NCBI RefSeq assembly: GCF_020034665.1 | Contig: NZ_JAIQDI010000001.1 | Span: 1,612,001 to 1,676,000, forward strand | DNA from: Niabella beijingensis | GTDB lineage: Bacteria; Bacteroidota; Bacteroidia; Chitinophagales; Chitinophagaceae | Length of the DNA: 64,000 nucleotides | Direction: 5' to 3' | Shown: piece after piece, positions 49,560 through 58,625 of the stretch | How positions within the stretch are numbered: the first letter of the stretch is position 1 | How the letters are laid out: each line of letters opens with the position of its first letter | Position numbers and translations under genes: made by a program | Notes under the pieces: generated by a model | What the model saw: only the letters and a program-made list of their open reading frames with translations | Told to the model about the DNA's origin: nothing | Databases searched by the model: none

Positions 49560-49838
49560 TATTTTACAAATATTCCGTCAGTTAATAGTTTAAGTATTGT
49601 TGTGTTGCCACTTTTCAGTGCCTGTTCTACAGTTTGCCCTAAAAATTCCCCAGGTAGTTCTGCCTTCAATTTAAACCTCAATTTTTTAGAAGTGTTGTCG
49701 TACCAATGGGAGCGGATATAGGTTGGGCGCCAATCGACAAAAATTTAATTTTTCTATTCCTGGAGCTACGTTTGCGCCCATTACAAACAAGTAATAGCAG
49801 TCGTAAGCAGCCGGCAAAGTCAGTTTTTTTATATTCAT
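49559..49838 (-). pseudogene. Frameshifted small gene, possible toxin C-terminal fragment
   Basis: From an ATG at 49838 the frame reads MNIKKLTLPAAYDCYYLF up to ...IEKLNF, then must skip one base in a run of five A (plus strand, 49739-49743) to continue VDWRPTYIRSHWYDN up to LLTDGIFVK and a TAA at 49559. Both halves have sensible protein composition; the unshifted frames end quickly. The composite is about 92 residues. It precedes the immunity-like remnant with a one-base overlap, as in toxin/immunity modules, but this reading is inference. Confidence 0.55.
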
Positions 49839-49877
49839 TTTACTATTTTTTCCTTTCTTTATTAAACACTCCACCAA

Positions 49878-50191
49878 TCCGGATCAATAACAAGCGCTTG
49901 AAAATAGTTATTTGTTTACATTCAAGACCATCTAATAACCGATTCATTGGCACACACCAATCCCTCTTCTGGTTAAACATCAACATAAATGGTCAAGTAT
50001 GTAAGTACTCGCATATATCATTCTTGATATGTATGTTTAGTAATTTCCTTACATAGCACTTTGCAGAACAGGCGATAGATTTTACAGATACTCTGATCTG
50101 TATTGAAATACTGCTTAGCTTCTTCCATTGCCGCTCTATGTAATTGTACCGGGTAGAAATTGGTTGGCTTTAGATATGATGTTTCTTATGT
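49878..50191. other. Gene-free 314-bp stretch before mnmE
   Basis: AT-rich DNA with only broken short frames on both strands (for example a 39-codon minus-strand piece near 50130-50010). It may be a continuation of the decayed gene pair next to it. No terminator hairpin for mnmE and no repeat was recognised. Confidence 0.4.
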
Positions 50192-51580
50192 TTATTTCCC
50201 GATACAAAACTTCCCGAAGATCGTTCCCAGGATATCACGGTCCACTTCCACCTGCCCGGTGATCTCACCCAGGTAATGCAAGGTGCGGCGGATATCGATG
50301 GAAAGCAGGTCACCGGTCAGCTGCCGGTCCATACCCGCTTCGATGCTGTTCAGACTTTCCATCATTTTTGAAAGCGCATCATAATGCCGGGCATTGGTAA
50401 CGATACTATTTTCGGGTTGAATGACCTCCCCTACCGCTTTTTCATACATCCGGTTCCTGAGCACTTCAATACCGAGATTATTTTTTGCGCTGATAAGGAT
50501 TGGAGGTTGGGGATTTGAAATCCGATCGCTGCCAGCTGACAGCTGATGGCTGTCTTCGCGGTCTATCTTATTTTTTACAAGGATCGTTTTTTCTGCAAAA
50601 GGTTTCAGCCAGCCGATCTCCGATGTATCCGGATCGGTTACATCCACCAGGTGCAATAGAATCGTTGCTTTTTCCGCGTTCTGTTTGCTGCGCTCCATAC
50701 CGATACTTTCGATCTGATCGGTAGTATGCTCCCGGATCCCTGCCGTATCAATGAGCCGGAACAGGACACCCTTTATGTTCAGGGTTTCTTCTATCGTATC
50801 TCTTGTAGTTCCCGCAATATCGCTTACGATGGCGCGCTCTTCATTCAACAAGGCATTGAGCAGGGTGCTTTTCCCGGAATTGGGCTTCCCGATGATCGCC
50901 ACACGGACCCCGTTCTTGATCACATTGCCAAGACGGAAAGAATCCAGGAGCGTTGAAACCTGGGATTTAAGATCGGTGATCAATGCGCTGAACTGTGCCC
51001 GGTCGGCAAATTCGACATCCTCATCACTGAAATCCAGCTCCAGCTCGATCAATGCGGCAAAGTTGATCAACTGCTCCCGTAGTTTTGCCAGATCTCCCGA
51101 GAATCCGCCACGCAGCTGTTGCAATGCTGCCTGCTGCTGCGCCCGGCTATCCGCAGCGATCAGGTCCGCTACCGCTTCCGCCTGCGCCAGGTCCAGCTTT
51201 CCGTTGAGAAAGGCACGCTGCGTATATTCTCCCGCGGTTGCCAGCCGTGCACCGGCTGAAACAGCGGCTTCCAGTATCTTTTGTAATATATAGGGGGACC
51301 CATGTCCGCTGATCTCCACCACATCTTCACCCGTATAGCTCCTGGGCGACCGGAAGAGGGTCACTACCACTTCATCGATCAGCGTGCCATCCTCCGGAGC
51401 AATAATATGTCCGAAGTGAACCGTATGTGAGGGCTGCTTTTCCAGCTTTTTTCCTTTAAATATCGCATCCGCCACCGGAATGGCTGCCCTGCCGCTCAGC
51501 CGGATAACGCCGATCGCGCCAATTCCGGGAGGAGTGGCAATAGCAGCAATAGTATCATCAAAACCAGAAAGCACCTTCAT
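50192..51580 (-). CDS. mnmE: tRNA uridine-5-carboxymethylaminomethyl modification GTPase MnmE
   Basis: A full-length 462-residue MnmE, which with MnmG modifies the wobble uridine of several tRNAs. The N-terminal tetrahydrofolate-binding domain (about 1-120) is followed by helices and an inserted G domain. G1 is GKPNSGKST, G3 is DTAG, and G4 is NKID. The C-terminal CIGK motif supplies the catalytic cysteine. Between G4 and the SAK motif, residues about 342-360 are encoded by DNA resembling intergenic repeats nearby (50501-50554), apparently tolerated in frame. The start is the ATG at 51580. Confidence 0.97.
   Translation of the reverse strand: MKVLSGFDDTIAAIATPPGIGAIGVIRLSGRAAIPVADAIFKGKKLEKQPSHTVHFGHIIAPEDGTLIDEVVVTLFRSPRSYTGEDVVEISGHGSPYILQKILEAAVSAGARLATAGEYTQRAFLNGKLDLAQAEAVADLIAADSRAQQQAALQQLRGGFSGDLAKLREQLINFAALIELELDFSDEDVEFADRAQFSALITDLKSQVSTLLDSFRLGNVIKNGVRVAIIGKPNSGKSTLLNALLNEERAIVSDIAGTTRDTIEETLNIKGVLFRLIDTAGIREHTTDQIESIGMERSKQNAEKATILLHLVDVTDPDTSEIGWLKPFAEKTILVKNKIDREDSHQLSAGSDRISNPQPPILISAKNNLGIEVLRNRMYEKAVGEVIQPENSIVTNARHYDALSKMMESLNSIEAGMDRQLTGDLLSIDIRRTLHYLGEITGQVEVDRDILGTIFGKFCIGK
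50501..50554. repeat. Dispersed repeat-like sequence inside mnmE (copy A)
   Basis: The words GAGGTT, GCTGACAG and GCTGATGGCTG shared with the intergenic element at 56411-56479 occur here within coding DNA, on the linker between G4 and G5 of MnmE. The minus-strand reading is SHQLSAGSDRISNPQPP, low-complexity and atypical for this conserved protein. Confidence 0.45.
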
Positions 51581-51666
51581 TTTTCAAAAGTACGCATTCA
51601 GTCGCAGATGAAAGAAGGTGAAAAACAACCGGTATCCGTTAACTTTACGTTTTACAACAGCATTCC

Positions 51667-52446
51667 ATGAAACGTGTATTTGCCCTTTCCCTTTTACTGC
51701 TGATGATCGTCAACCGGTCCGCAGCGCAAGCCGGATCGATAAGAGAATATTTTCAGCTACAGGTCTTTTACTATACCAGCCAACAGCAGGAAGCCCAACT
51801 GGATCAATACCTGCAACAGGCACTTGTGCCGGCATTGCACCGGCTGCAGCTGCAACGGGTCGGAGTTTTCAGGGCCCTTACGAATGACACAGCCGCGGAG
51901 AAAAAGATCTATGTCCTCACCCCGTTCCGCGAACTCCGGCAATGGACAGCGCTTCCAGACCGCCTGCAAAAGGATCCGGTTTATCTGAAGGCGGCAACAG
52001 ATTATTACAACAGCGCTAACAAGGCCGGGATCTATGACCGTATCGAAACCATCTTTTTAAAATCGTTTTCGGGGGCACCGGTACTGCAACAACCCCGGCT
52101 GAATGGCCCGAAAGACCAGCGGGTCTATGAATTACGCAGTTATGAAAGCAGCTCGGAAAAGCGGTTCCGCAGCAAAGTAAAAATGTTTAACGAGGGCGGT
52201 GAGATCGGTATCTTTAAACGGCTTGGTTTCAATGCTGTTTTTTACGGAGCGGTTCTGGCAGGAAAGCGTATGCCCAACCTGATGTACCTTACAACACATG
52301 CCAATATGGACGCCCGTAGCCAGAACTGGAAAAACTTTGGAGCTGATGCTGCATGGAAACAACTGAACACACAGGATGAATACAAAGAAAATGTTTCTCA
52401 TATAGACGTCACCTTTTTGAAGACCGCTTCTTATTCCGATCTCTGA
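51667..52446 (+). CDS. Secreted NIPSNAP-family protein
   Basis: A 259-residue exported protein (signal about 1-21, ending near AAQAG). Two NIPSNAP/ferredoxin-like repeats follow: EYFQLQVFYYTSQQQ with a late ALVPALHRLQLQRVGVF, and VYELRSYESSSEKRF with IFKRLGFNAVFYG and LMYLTTH. The family is widespread in Bacteroidota but has no clear biochemical role. It is 73 bp before the truB gene on the same strand. Confidence 0.87.
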   Translation: MKRVFALSLLLLMIVNRSAAQAGSIREYFQLQVFYYTSQQQEAQLDQYLQQALVPALHRLQLQRVGVFRALTNDTAAEKKIYVLTPFRELRQWTALPDRLQKDPVYLKAATDYYNSANKAGIYDRIETIFLKSFSGAPVLQQPRLNGPKDQRVYELRSYESSSEKRFRSKVKMFNEGGEIGIFKRLGFNAVFYGAVLAGKRMPNLMYLTTHANMDARSQNWKNFGADAAWKQLNTQDEYKENVSHIDVTFLKTASYSDL

Positions 52447-52519
52447 TCCTCGTTTGCGATGGAATCCCTGTTAAAATGAAATGGCGTTTTCTTGCTCCGG
52501 ATACTTATTTTCGCGGCAG

Positions 52520-53209
52520 ATGAAAAAAGAAGATTTAAAAAATACTGATTTTGCAGAAGGCGCTGTACTGCTGATCGACAAACCGCTCGAATGGACCTCC
52601 TTTGATGCCGTCCGGAAAGTGCGGAACCTGATCCGTATTAAAAAGGTAGGACATGCAGGTACGCTGGATCCCCTGGCCAGCGGCCTTCTCATCATCTGCA
52701 CCGGCAAGTTCACCAAACAGATCAATGCCTATATGGCCAAGGAAAAAGAATATACGGGCAGTTTTACCATCGGGGCCGTTACACCTACCTACGACCTGGA
52801 AAGCGAGCCAACGGATTTCAAATCCTTCGATCACCTTACCATCTTTGATATGGAAACTGCCACAAAAAAATTTGTGGGCGACATCCTGCAGATCCCCCCG
52901 GCACACTCGGCGATCAAAAAAGACGGAAAACGGGTATATGAACTGGCCCGCAAAGGGATCGATGTAAAGCTGGACCCGCGCCCCGTAACCATTTCCAGCT
53001 TTGAAATAGATGCCACACATCTGCCGGAGATCTCCTTTAAAGTGGTCTGCTCCACCGGCACCTATATCCGGAGCCTCGCACACGACTTCGGACAGGCACT
53101 CGGATGCGGGGCCTACCTCAGCAGCCTGCGCCGCACCCGTATCGGTGATTTTTCAGTGAACGATGCGCTGACGATCGAAGAATTTACTGCGGGAATAAAA
53201 GAGGTTTAA
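52520..53209 (+). CDS. truB: tRNA pseudouridine-55 synthase TruB
   Basis: A 229-residue protein counted from the ATG at 52520 (MKKEDLKN); a longer in-frame start at 52481 adds an unlikely leader. Catalytic motif HAGTLDPLASGLL contains the nucleophile aspartate; QIPPAHSAIKKDGKRVYELAR and STGTYIRSLAHDFG are further TruB motifs. It isomerises U55 to pseudouridine in the T loop of tRNAs. It lacks a PUA domain, as is common in this phylum. It is one of several RNA-modification genes in this segment. Confidence 0.96.
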   Translation: MKKEDLKNTDFAEGAVLLIDKPLEWTSFDAVRKVRNLIRIKKVGHAGTLDPLASGLLIICTGKFTKQINAYMAKEKEYTGSFTIGAVTPTYDLESEPTDFKSFDHLTIFDMETATKKFVGDILQIPPAHSAIKKDGKRVYELARKGIDVKLDPRPVTISSFEIDATHLPEISFKVVCSTGTYIRSLAHDFGQALGCGAYLSSLRRTRIGDFSVNDALTIEEFTAGIKEV

Positions 53210-53253
53210 CGTTTTGCAGGCCTGAAACAGCGCAGATCCGTTATGATAACCAC

Positions 53254-53290
53254 TCCCAATTCTCGATTCTCAAATCTGAAAGCTGACCGC
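53254..53290. repeat. Intergenic repeat-like element (copy B)
   Basis: Between the convergent truB and BamA/TamA-like genes. It contains CCCAATTCTCGATTCTCAAA followed by AGCTGACCGC, the same kind of AATTCTC/GCTGAC words as copy C. It is short and diverged. Confidence 0.4.
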
Positions 53291-55665
53291 TAAAAAATAA
53301 ACGGATAGCCGATACCGATCTGCAGCTGGCTTCCCTTGATGAACGGATAGGCAAACAATTTATTTCTGTAGGAAACATTATCAGGCGAGGGGCTCGGGTC
53401 CTTTACCTTATATGCATAATCCAGGCGGATCACAAAAAAACCAAGATCGACCCGAACGCCCGCCCCGGAGCCAACGGCAAGATCAGTACCCAGCCGGCCC
53501 AGCTTGAATATCTCGTCCTCCAGGCCCGCCTCTTTTTTGAGCAGCCATACATTTCCCACATCTGTAAATACAGCACCGTTCACAGGTATCCCTCCCATTT
53601 TAAACAGGGGCATCCGGTATTCAATATTCGCCTCCAGCTGCATATCACCAAAGCGATCAGGGAAGCTGTAGGACCCCTGGAAGCTTTTTATAGTGGAGCC
53701 AGGCCCAAGCCTTCGCAACTGCCAGGCCCGCATACTGTTGGGTCCGCCGCTGTAATATTGTTTAAAGAAGGGCAGCTGTGTACGCTTATCCGGATTGGCC
53801 GTGGATTCCAGCTCATAGCCTGCCCCTGCAAACCCGCGCAGCACCAGTGAGGTCTTTGTCCATTTATACAATTTGGCATACTCCACATCCAGTTTGGCAA
53901 ACCGGTATAAATGCTGATCCATAAAACTATTCCGGATCAGCCCCGTCAACAGACCCGATTCTTCAAAATTAGCCCGCAGCACATTGGTATTCCGGCCATT
54001 CACATCGCCCCAGGGCATAATAAACTTGGCAATGGTAGAGGTGATCAGCCCGTCCGAAAACAGGTTCTTGATAGAAGGGTTCTGGGCGATCATTTTATCC
54101 AGACTGTCCCTGCGTATCAGGTACGAGTATTCAATATTGGGTATTTTGATCGACAGGTTAAACGTGCGGTTATTACGGATATAATCCCTTCCGCGCCAGC
54201 CAAATTCGTACCCCCAGGAACTGCTGAAGGAAGTAAGATTGAACAGGTAACGACGCTCGGTACTGGCACCGCTCACGATAAACAGCGACCGGAAGTTTCC
54301 TCTGAAATTATCCTTAAAACCCTGCAAACCGGGGAAAATGAACCGGGGATAGGAAATGGTATTGGTAGCGCTGAACTGCTGCGTTTGTATAATATCTCCT
54401 CCTGTAAACCGGCCCAGTTCTACCAGGTAGTTCACATTGGTGCTCATCAGGTTGGCCGCCCGCGCAAAGTTCCTGTTCTGCAGCCCCAGGCTGAAACCCA
54501 GTCCTACGAAGTTGCCGGAAAGAACGCTCTGGCTGAAACTGCCTTCCACATTGGTGGTAAAATTATATTTTTTTGCGGGCAGCATCCGGATGGCAAAATC
54601 CACCGTATCCTGGTTGTCACGGGGCAGCTGGGCAATGTCCACCATGCGCCACGAACCGATATTATTAAAGCGGTTCAGTGTCCGGATATAGCGGCGCTGA
54701 TCATAGGGATCACCTTTTTTGAGATAAATATTCGGCGGGAATATCTTCGGCTTGAATGCATATTTATTCTGGATGACCGTAACATTGCCCAGCACCGCTT
54801 CCTTCCGGCCGGCGCCTGTGGTATCGTTGCTGTTGGGATACACGGTAAAATTCCCCACATAATATTTCCGGATGGCAGCACTGTCTTCAATCGGTCGTGT
54901 CCGGATCTCCAGGTTGGCCGTAGGATTAAGTCGCCTGTTTTTAAGCCGCTCCAGCTGCGCTACCTGTTCCAGCGGGTCCAGTGTGGGTTCCAGCAACGAT
55001 ACATCAAGCGTGTCCCAGAGGCCGAACAGCAATCCCCGAGAGAACCGGAGATACCCGTTGTTCCGGTACAGCTCCACCAGCCGGTCCATTTCCGAAGAGA
55101 TCGGCCCCTGCGCGAACGGGTTCCCTTTTTTTATAAGCGCGTTCTGAAGCGATGCGTCGGTCACTTTCTGCAGGCTGTCGCCCGGCAATACATAGGTCAG
55201 CGAGTCGATCCTTGTTACCTGTCTTGGCCACACATAAAACTGAATGGTGGCGCGCTGCTGGTCATCTACTTTTTTTACCGCTGTTGAATAACTGATCGAG
55301 TCCCGGAAATACCCCTCTGCATTCAGGTAGTAGTGCATGTTCTGTATCGACTGGCTGATCTGTGCGGTATCCAGCCGCGGAGGGCTTTTTATTACCGCCC
55401 ACAATACCTTATCCACTTTACGCGACTGGATGCTATCGTCCAGCTGCTCATAAAGTCCTGCCTCCAGCCGGGCTTTTTCATCTTTCGTCACCGCATCGCC
55501 TACTTTTATCCGGGTTTCAAAAACAAACGGAGCATCCTTTGGATGTTTTTTTACCACTGTAAAGATGTTGCAGGAGGATAAAAATAACAACGTAAGGCCG
55601 GCTGCTAAAGGAAGAAATGTATTTTTGAATGTTTTTACCAGGACCGTATGGTTTAATTTTTTAAT
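53290..55665 (-). CDS. BamA/TamA-like outer-membrane assembly protein, lipoprotein signal, start unresolved
   Basis: A protein of about 790 residues with a lipoprotein signal (lipobox LSSC just before NIFTVVKK), POTRA-like repeats in the first half, and a BamA-type C-terminal barrel ending in QLQIGIGYPFIF. It resembles the BamA/TamA family proteins that insert or translocate outer-membrane proteins. No ATG lies in frame near the signal. The next in-frame ATG is at 55845, deep in the divergent methyltransferase gene. An ATG at 55676 would give a good start if one more A were present in the A6 run at 55657-55662. The coordinate given uses an in-frame ATT. Confidence 0.85.
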   Translation of the reverse strand: MKKLNHTVLVKTFKNTFLPLAAGLTLLFLSSCNIFTVVKKHPKDAPFVFETRIKVGDAVTKDEKARLEAGLYEQLDDSIQSRKVDKVLWAVIKSPPRLDTAQISQSIQNMHYYLNAEGYFRDSISYSTAVKKVDDQQRATIQFYVWPRQVTRIDSLTYVLPGDSLQKVTDASLQNALIKKGNPFAQGPISSEMDRLVELYRNNGYLRFSRGLLFGLWDTLDVSLLEPTLDPLEQVAQLERLKNRRLNPTANLEIRTRPIEDSAAIRKYYVGNFTVYPNSNDTTGAGRKEAVLGNVTVIQNKYAFKPKIFPPNIYLKKGDPYDQRRYIRTLNRFNNIGSWRMVDIAQLPRDNQDTVDFAIRMLPAKKYNFTTNVEGSFSQSVLSGNFVGLGFSLGLQNRNFARAANLMSTNVNYLVELGRFTGGDIIQTQQFSATNTISYPRFIFPGLQGFKDNFRGNFRSLFIVSGASTERRYLFNLTSFSSSWGYEFGWRGRDYIRNNRTFNLSIKIPNIEYSYLIRRDSLDKMIAQNPSIKNLFSDGLITSTIAKFIMPWGDVNGRNTNVLRANFEESGLLTGLIRNSFMDQHLYRFAKLDVEYAKLYKWTKTSLVLRGFAGAGYELESTANPDKRTQLPFFKQYYSGGPNSMRAWQLRRLGPGSTIKSFQGSYSFPDRFGDMQLEANIEYRMPLFKMGGIPVNGAVFTDVGNVWLLKKEAGLEDEIFKLGRLGTDLAVGSGAGVRVDLGFFVIRLDYAYKVKDPSPSPDNVSYRNKLFAYPFIKGSQLQIGIGYPFIF

Positions 55666-55674
55666 TGATAGATC

Positions 55675-56412
55675 ATGCTCAGTAAATCTGAAATCAAATA
55701 TATTCAAAGTTTGTTCCAAAAAAAATTCAGGGATACAGAAAACTGTTACCTGGCCGAAGGGCCAAAAATAGTGGATGAAGCCCTGAAAACACCCGGTGTG
55801 ACTGTTAAAAAGGTCTGGGCGCTGGAACAATGGATACAGATCCACGCAGTATTACATCCTCAAACCGATATAACTGCAGTAGCGGCCTTCGAACTGGAGA
55901 AGATCTCCCAGCTGAAAACCCCTAATGAAGTGGTCGCTCTTATCGAAAAGCCGCCGCATAACAGCGCTCCGGACTGCCGGACCAGCCTGGTACTGGCCCT
56001 GGACGGGATCCAGGACCCTGGCAACCTGGGTACTATTGTGCGTATTGCTGATTGGTTTGGTGTGCCGGGTATCGTTTGCAGTCTGGATTGCGCCGATGTT
56101 TATAACAGCAAGGTAGTTCAGGCCACCATGGGCAGTCTGTTCCGGATACCGGTGATCTATGCCGGTCTTTCCGCCTGGCTGCAAGACCAGAACGAGGTAC
56201 CTGTGTATGGTGCTGTGCTCGATGGTACACCTTTGGGCAAAAGCGCCCCGGCAACCAGCGGCGTTCTGGTGATCGGTAATGAATCCAAAGGCATCCGCAA
56301 AGAAGTAACGGCCTGTATCACCGAAAAAATAACCATAGAACGGATCGGGGGCGCCGAATCGTTGAACGCCGCCGTGGCTACGGGTATCTTATTATCGCAT
56401 CTGAAGCTGTGA
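55675..56412 (+). CDS. TrmH/SpoU-family RNA 2'-O-methyltransferase
   Basis: A 245-residue SPOUT-fold methyltransferase. After an N-terminal substrate-recognition domain (about 1-90, with the NEVVALIEKP segment), the catalytic domain has motif 1 DGIQDPGNLGTIVRIADWFG, motif 2 VIGNESKGI and motif 3 AESLNAAVATGILL. It transfers a methyl group from S-adenosylmethionine to a ribose 2'-OH in rRNA or tRNA. The ATG at 55675 overlaps the putative start of the divergent BamA/TamA-like gene in a shared CATG. Confidence 0.94.
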   Translation: MLSKSEIKYIQSLFQKKFRDTENCYLAEGPKIVDEALKTPGVTVKKVWALEQWIQIHAVLHPQTDITAVAAFELEKISQLKTPNEVVALIEKPPHNSAPDCRTSLVLALDGIQDPGNLGTIVRIADWFGVPGIVCSLDCADVYNSKVVQATMGSLFRIPVIYAGLSAWLQDQNEVPVYGAVLDGTPLGKSAPATSGVLVIGNESKGIRKEVTACITEKITIERIGGAESLNAAVATGILLSHLKL

Positions 56413-56479
56413 TTGCTGAATTGAGAATTGAGGTTCGAGAATTGAGCTCTCAGACCGCTGATGGCTGACTGCTGACAGT
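56411..56479. repeat. Intergenic repeat-like element (copy C)
   Basis: Lies between the convergent methyltransferase and FtsX-type permease genes. It is built of TTGAGAATTGAGG/GAGAATTGAG words followed by GCTGATGGCTGACTGCTGAC. The longest of three related copies within 6 kb; sequences of this sort may act as bidirectional terminators or be inactive relics. Confidence 0.5.
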
Positions 56480-56482
56480 ATC

Positions 56483-57718
56483 CTACCTGAAATGAATCGC
56501 CTTTACCACCTGTACTTTTTTTACAATATAGGTGGGGATCAGCAGTACCAGCAGGCATACCAGGAAGGTTCCGGCACAAATGGCAAGCACTTCCCAGGAC
56601 GAGATCTTTACTGCCGCCTGGCTGAGGTAATAGGCACTTTCATCCAGTTTTATAAAGCCGGTCCTTACCTGCACATACAGCAATCCCAACGCACCAGCTG
56701 CCCCCGCGGCAATGCCGGAAAGCGTGATCAGCAGGCTGTGGCGCAGAAAGATCTTCTGTACGGTCCAGTCTGTGGCACCAACAGCTTTCAGCACCCCGAT
56801 CATCCGCATACGTTCCAGCACCAGGATGATCAGGCAGGTGATCAGGTTGATGACCGCTACAACGATCATAATAGCGATCAGCAGGTTCCGTGTTACATCC
56901 TGCATATTGAGCCAGTCAAAAATATTGGGTGCGAAATTTTTGATGTCCTGGGCATCCCATTCCTCCGGCATTTGCGGTAAACGGGTCAGCTCATCGGATA
57001 CGGCCCCGATCTGTTTATAGTCTTTCAAAAAGATCTCATATCCCCCGATCTGATCCGGCTCCCAGTCGTTCAGCCGGCGGATCAGTCGGATATCCCCGAT
57101 GGCAAAGGTCTTATCATACTCTTCGATCCCGGTTTTATAGATCCCGGTTACTGTAAGGCGGTCCGGACGCAGGGAATTATCAGGACGTATAAAATAGATC
57201 AGCACCCTGCTGCCCGTATCCAGCTTCATTTGTGTGGCAGTATACTCCGAGATCATGATCTCCCGGCTATAGGTGGAATCTTTAAATACGGGTGGACGGC
57301 CGCGCCGGATAAAGGATTGCAGATTTTTGAAATTATACGTACTGTCCACTCCCTTTACCAGTACTCCTTCCAGGTCATCTTTTGTTTTTACAATTGCATA
57401 ACGGGTGGCAAAAGGCTGTACGGTGGTCACCTGCGGATTCTTTTTTATCTGCGCCACCAGTGCCGGACTGGCCGTAATGGGTATTTCTTCCGATACGACA
57501 TATTGATAAGGGGCCATCTCCTGGATACGGATATGCCCCCAAAAACTGAATACTTTTTCGCTTACCTTCTGCTGAAAACCATTGGCAAAAGCCAGCGTAA
57601 TGATCATTACCGCCACACTGATCGCCGTGGCTATAACCGACAATCTGATTATAAACCGTGAAAAAGAACGCTGTTTATTAAAGGCGATCCGGTGGGCAAT
57701 AAAGGAAGCTGTGTTCAA
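56483..57718 (-). CDS. FtsX-type ABC transporter permease, LolC/LolE-like
   Basis: A 411-residue inner-membrane protein with a helix near residues 23-48, a periplasmic domain (about 50-270) and three C-terminal helices forming an FtsX domain (about 275-405; RMIGVLKAVGATD motif). The size and topology match lipoprotein-releasing LolC/E permeases, which move outer-membrane lipoproteins with an ATPase LolD; that gene is not in the window. The start appears to be TTG at 57718; the frame has a stop four codons upstream and no nearby ATG. Confidence 0.88.
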   Translation of the reverse strand: MNTASFIAHRIAFNKQRSFSRFIIRLSVIATAISVAVMIITLAFANGFQQKVSEKVFSFWGHIRIQEMAPYQYVVSEEIPITASPALVAQIKKNPQVTTVQPFATRYAIVKTKDDLEGVLVKGVDSTYNFKNLQSFIRRGRPPVFKDSTYSREIMISEYTATQMKLDTGSRVLIYFIRPDNSLRPDRLTVTGIYKTGIEEYDKTFAIGDIRLIRRLNDWEPDQIGGYEIFLKDYKQIGAVSDELTRLPQMPEEWDAQDIKNFAPNIFDWLNMQDVTRNLLIAIMIVVAVINLITCLIILVLERMRMIGVLKAVGATDWTVQKIFLRHSLLITLSGIAAGAAGALGLLYVQVRTGFIKLDESAYYLSQAAVKISSWEVLAICAGTFLVCLLVLLIPTYIVKKVQVVKAIHFR

Positions 57719-57742
57719 TTGCGAATGTTATTTTCCGCGAAT

Positions 57743-58396
57743 TTATTGAAGCTTCTTTGCATCATCTAAAAATTTCGCTAATCCGCTGTCCGTAAGCGGG
57801 TGCTTCAGCAATCCGAGAATGGCATCCAGCGGACTGGTAACCACATGTGCACCCACTTCAGCGCAACGGATAATATGGTTGGCGCTGCGCATGGAGGCCG
57901 CCAGCACCTGCGTTTTAAAGCCCTGTATATTGTAGATGTGCACGATCTGCTCTACCAGCTGTACACCATCCCAGCCGCTGTCATCGATCCTGCCTACAAA
58001 CGGGGACACATATTTTGCGCCTGCCTTTGCACATAAAATAGCCTGTCCTGCGTTGAATACAAGCGTACAATTGGTCTTTATGCCATTATCCGTAAACCAT
58101 TTGATCGCTTTTACACCGTCCTTGATCATCGGCACTTTCACCACTATGTTCGGATGGATGGCGGCCAGTTTTTTTCCTTCTTCAATAATATCCTTAAACT
58201 CGGTGCTTACCACTTCTGCGCTGATATCCCCATCCACCATCTCACAGATATCCTTATAATGCTTGACGATCGCATCCTGCCCCTTGATCCCTTCCTTCGC
58301 CATCAGGGAGGGGTTGGTGGTAACTCCGTCAAGGATCCCCAGTTCATTAGCTTCTTTGATCTGGTCTAAATTCGCGGTATCAATAAAAAATTTCAT
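57743..58396 (-). CDS. Transaldolase / fructose-6-phosphate aldolase-like protein
   Basis: A 217-residue, single-domain member of the short transaldolase (TalC/FSA) group. MKFFIDTANLDQIKEA opens the fold, VTTNPSLMAKEG is the phosphate-binding motif, and the Schiff-base lysine is K87 in VVKVPM. It may transfer dihydroxyacetone units between sugar phosphates in the pentose phosphate pathway, or cleave fructose-6-phosphate; sequence alone does not separate the two. A plausible promoter lies about 60 bp upstream. Confidence 0.92.
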   Translation of the reverse strand: MKFFIDTANLDQIKEANELGILDGVTTNPSLMAKEGIKGQDAIVKHYKDICEMVDGDISAEVVSTEFKDIIEEGKKLAAIHPNIVVKVPMIKDGVKAIKWFTDNGIKTNCTLVFNAGQAILCAKAGAKYVSPFVGRIDDSGWDGVQLVEQIVHIYNIQGFKTQVLAASMRSANHIIRCAEVGAHVVTSPLDAILGLLKHPLTDSGLAKFLDDAKKLQ

Positions 58397-58454
58397 GCTT
58401 TTTATTTTTAGTTATTAATTCATCATTGTGCCACACCGGCGGCATCGCATTTTT

Positions 58455-58462
58455 CAAAACTA
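58455..58462 (-). promoter_or_regulatory. -7 box TAGTTTTG upstream of the transaldolase-like gene
   Basis: An exact TAnnTTTG match on the minus strand with a start about 50 nt before the ATG. No clear TTG is found at the -33 position, so support is moderate. Confidence 0.4.
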
Positions 58463-58625
58463 TGTTAAGTTTTGCATGCAGAAATTTTGTGCACACTGCA
58501 TTTTTTGACGTACCGGTAATTGTAAATTTCCTATTTTTTAGGAACAAGAGGAAGAAAAAATTGTTCGGTGTCGGGAAAGGCATTCGTTATCTCATTGACA
58601 AACCATCAGTTGAGGCAATAAAAAA

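Noticed and set aside
49878..50191. Possible transposase fragment
   Set aside because: One frame shows an ERQWK-like piece, but the surrounding sequence does not match a transposase and no terminal inverted repeats are visible.
53911..55287. 458-codon plus-strand frame
   Set aside because: Antisense shadow of the BamA/TamA-like gene; composition does not look like a protein.
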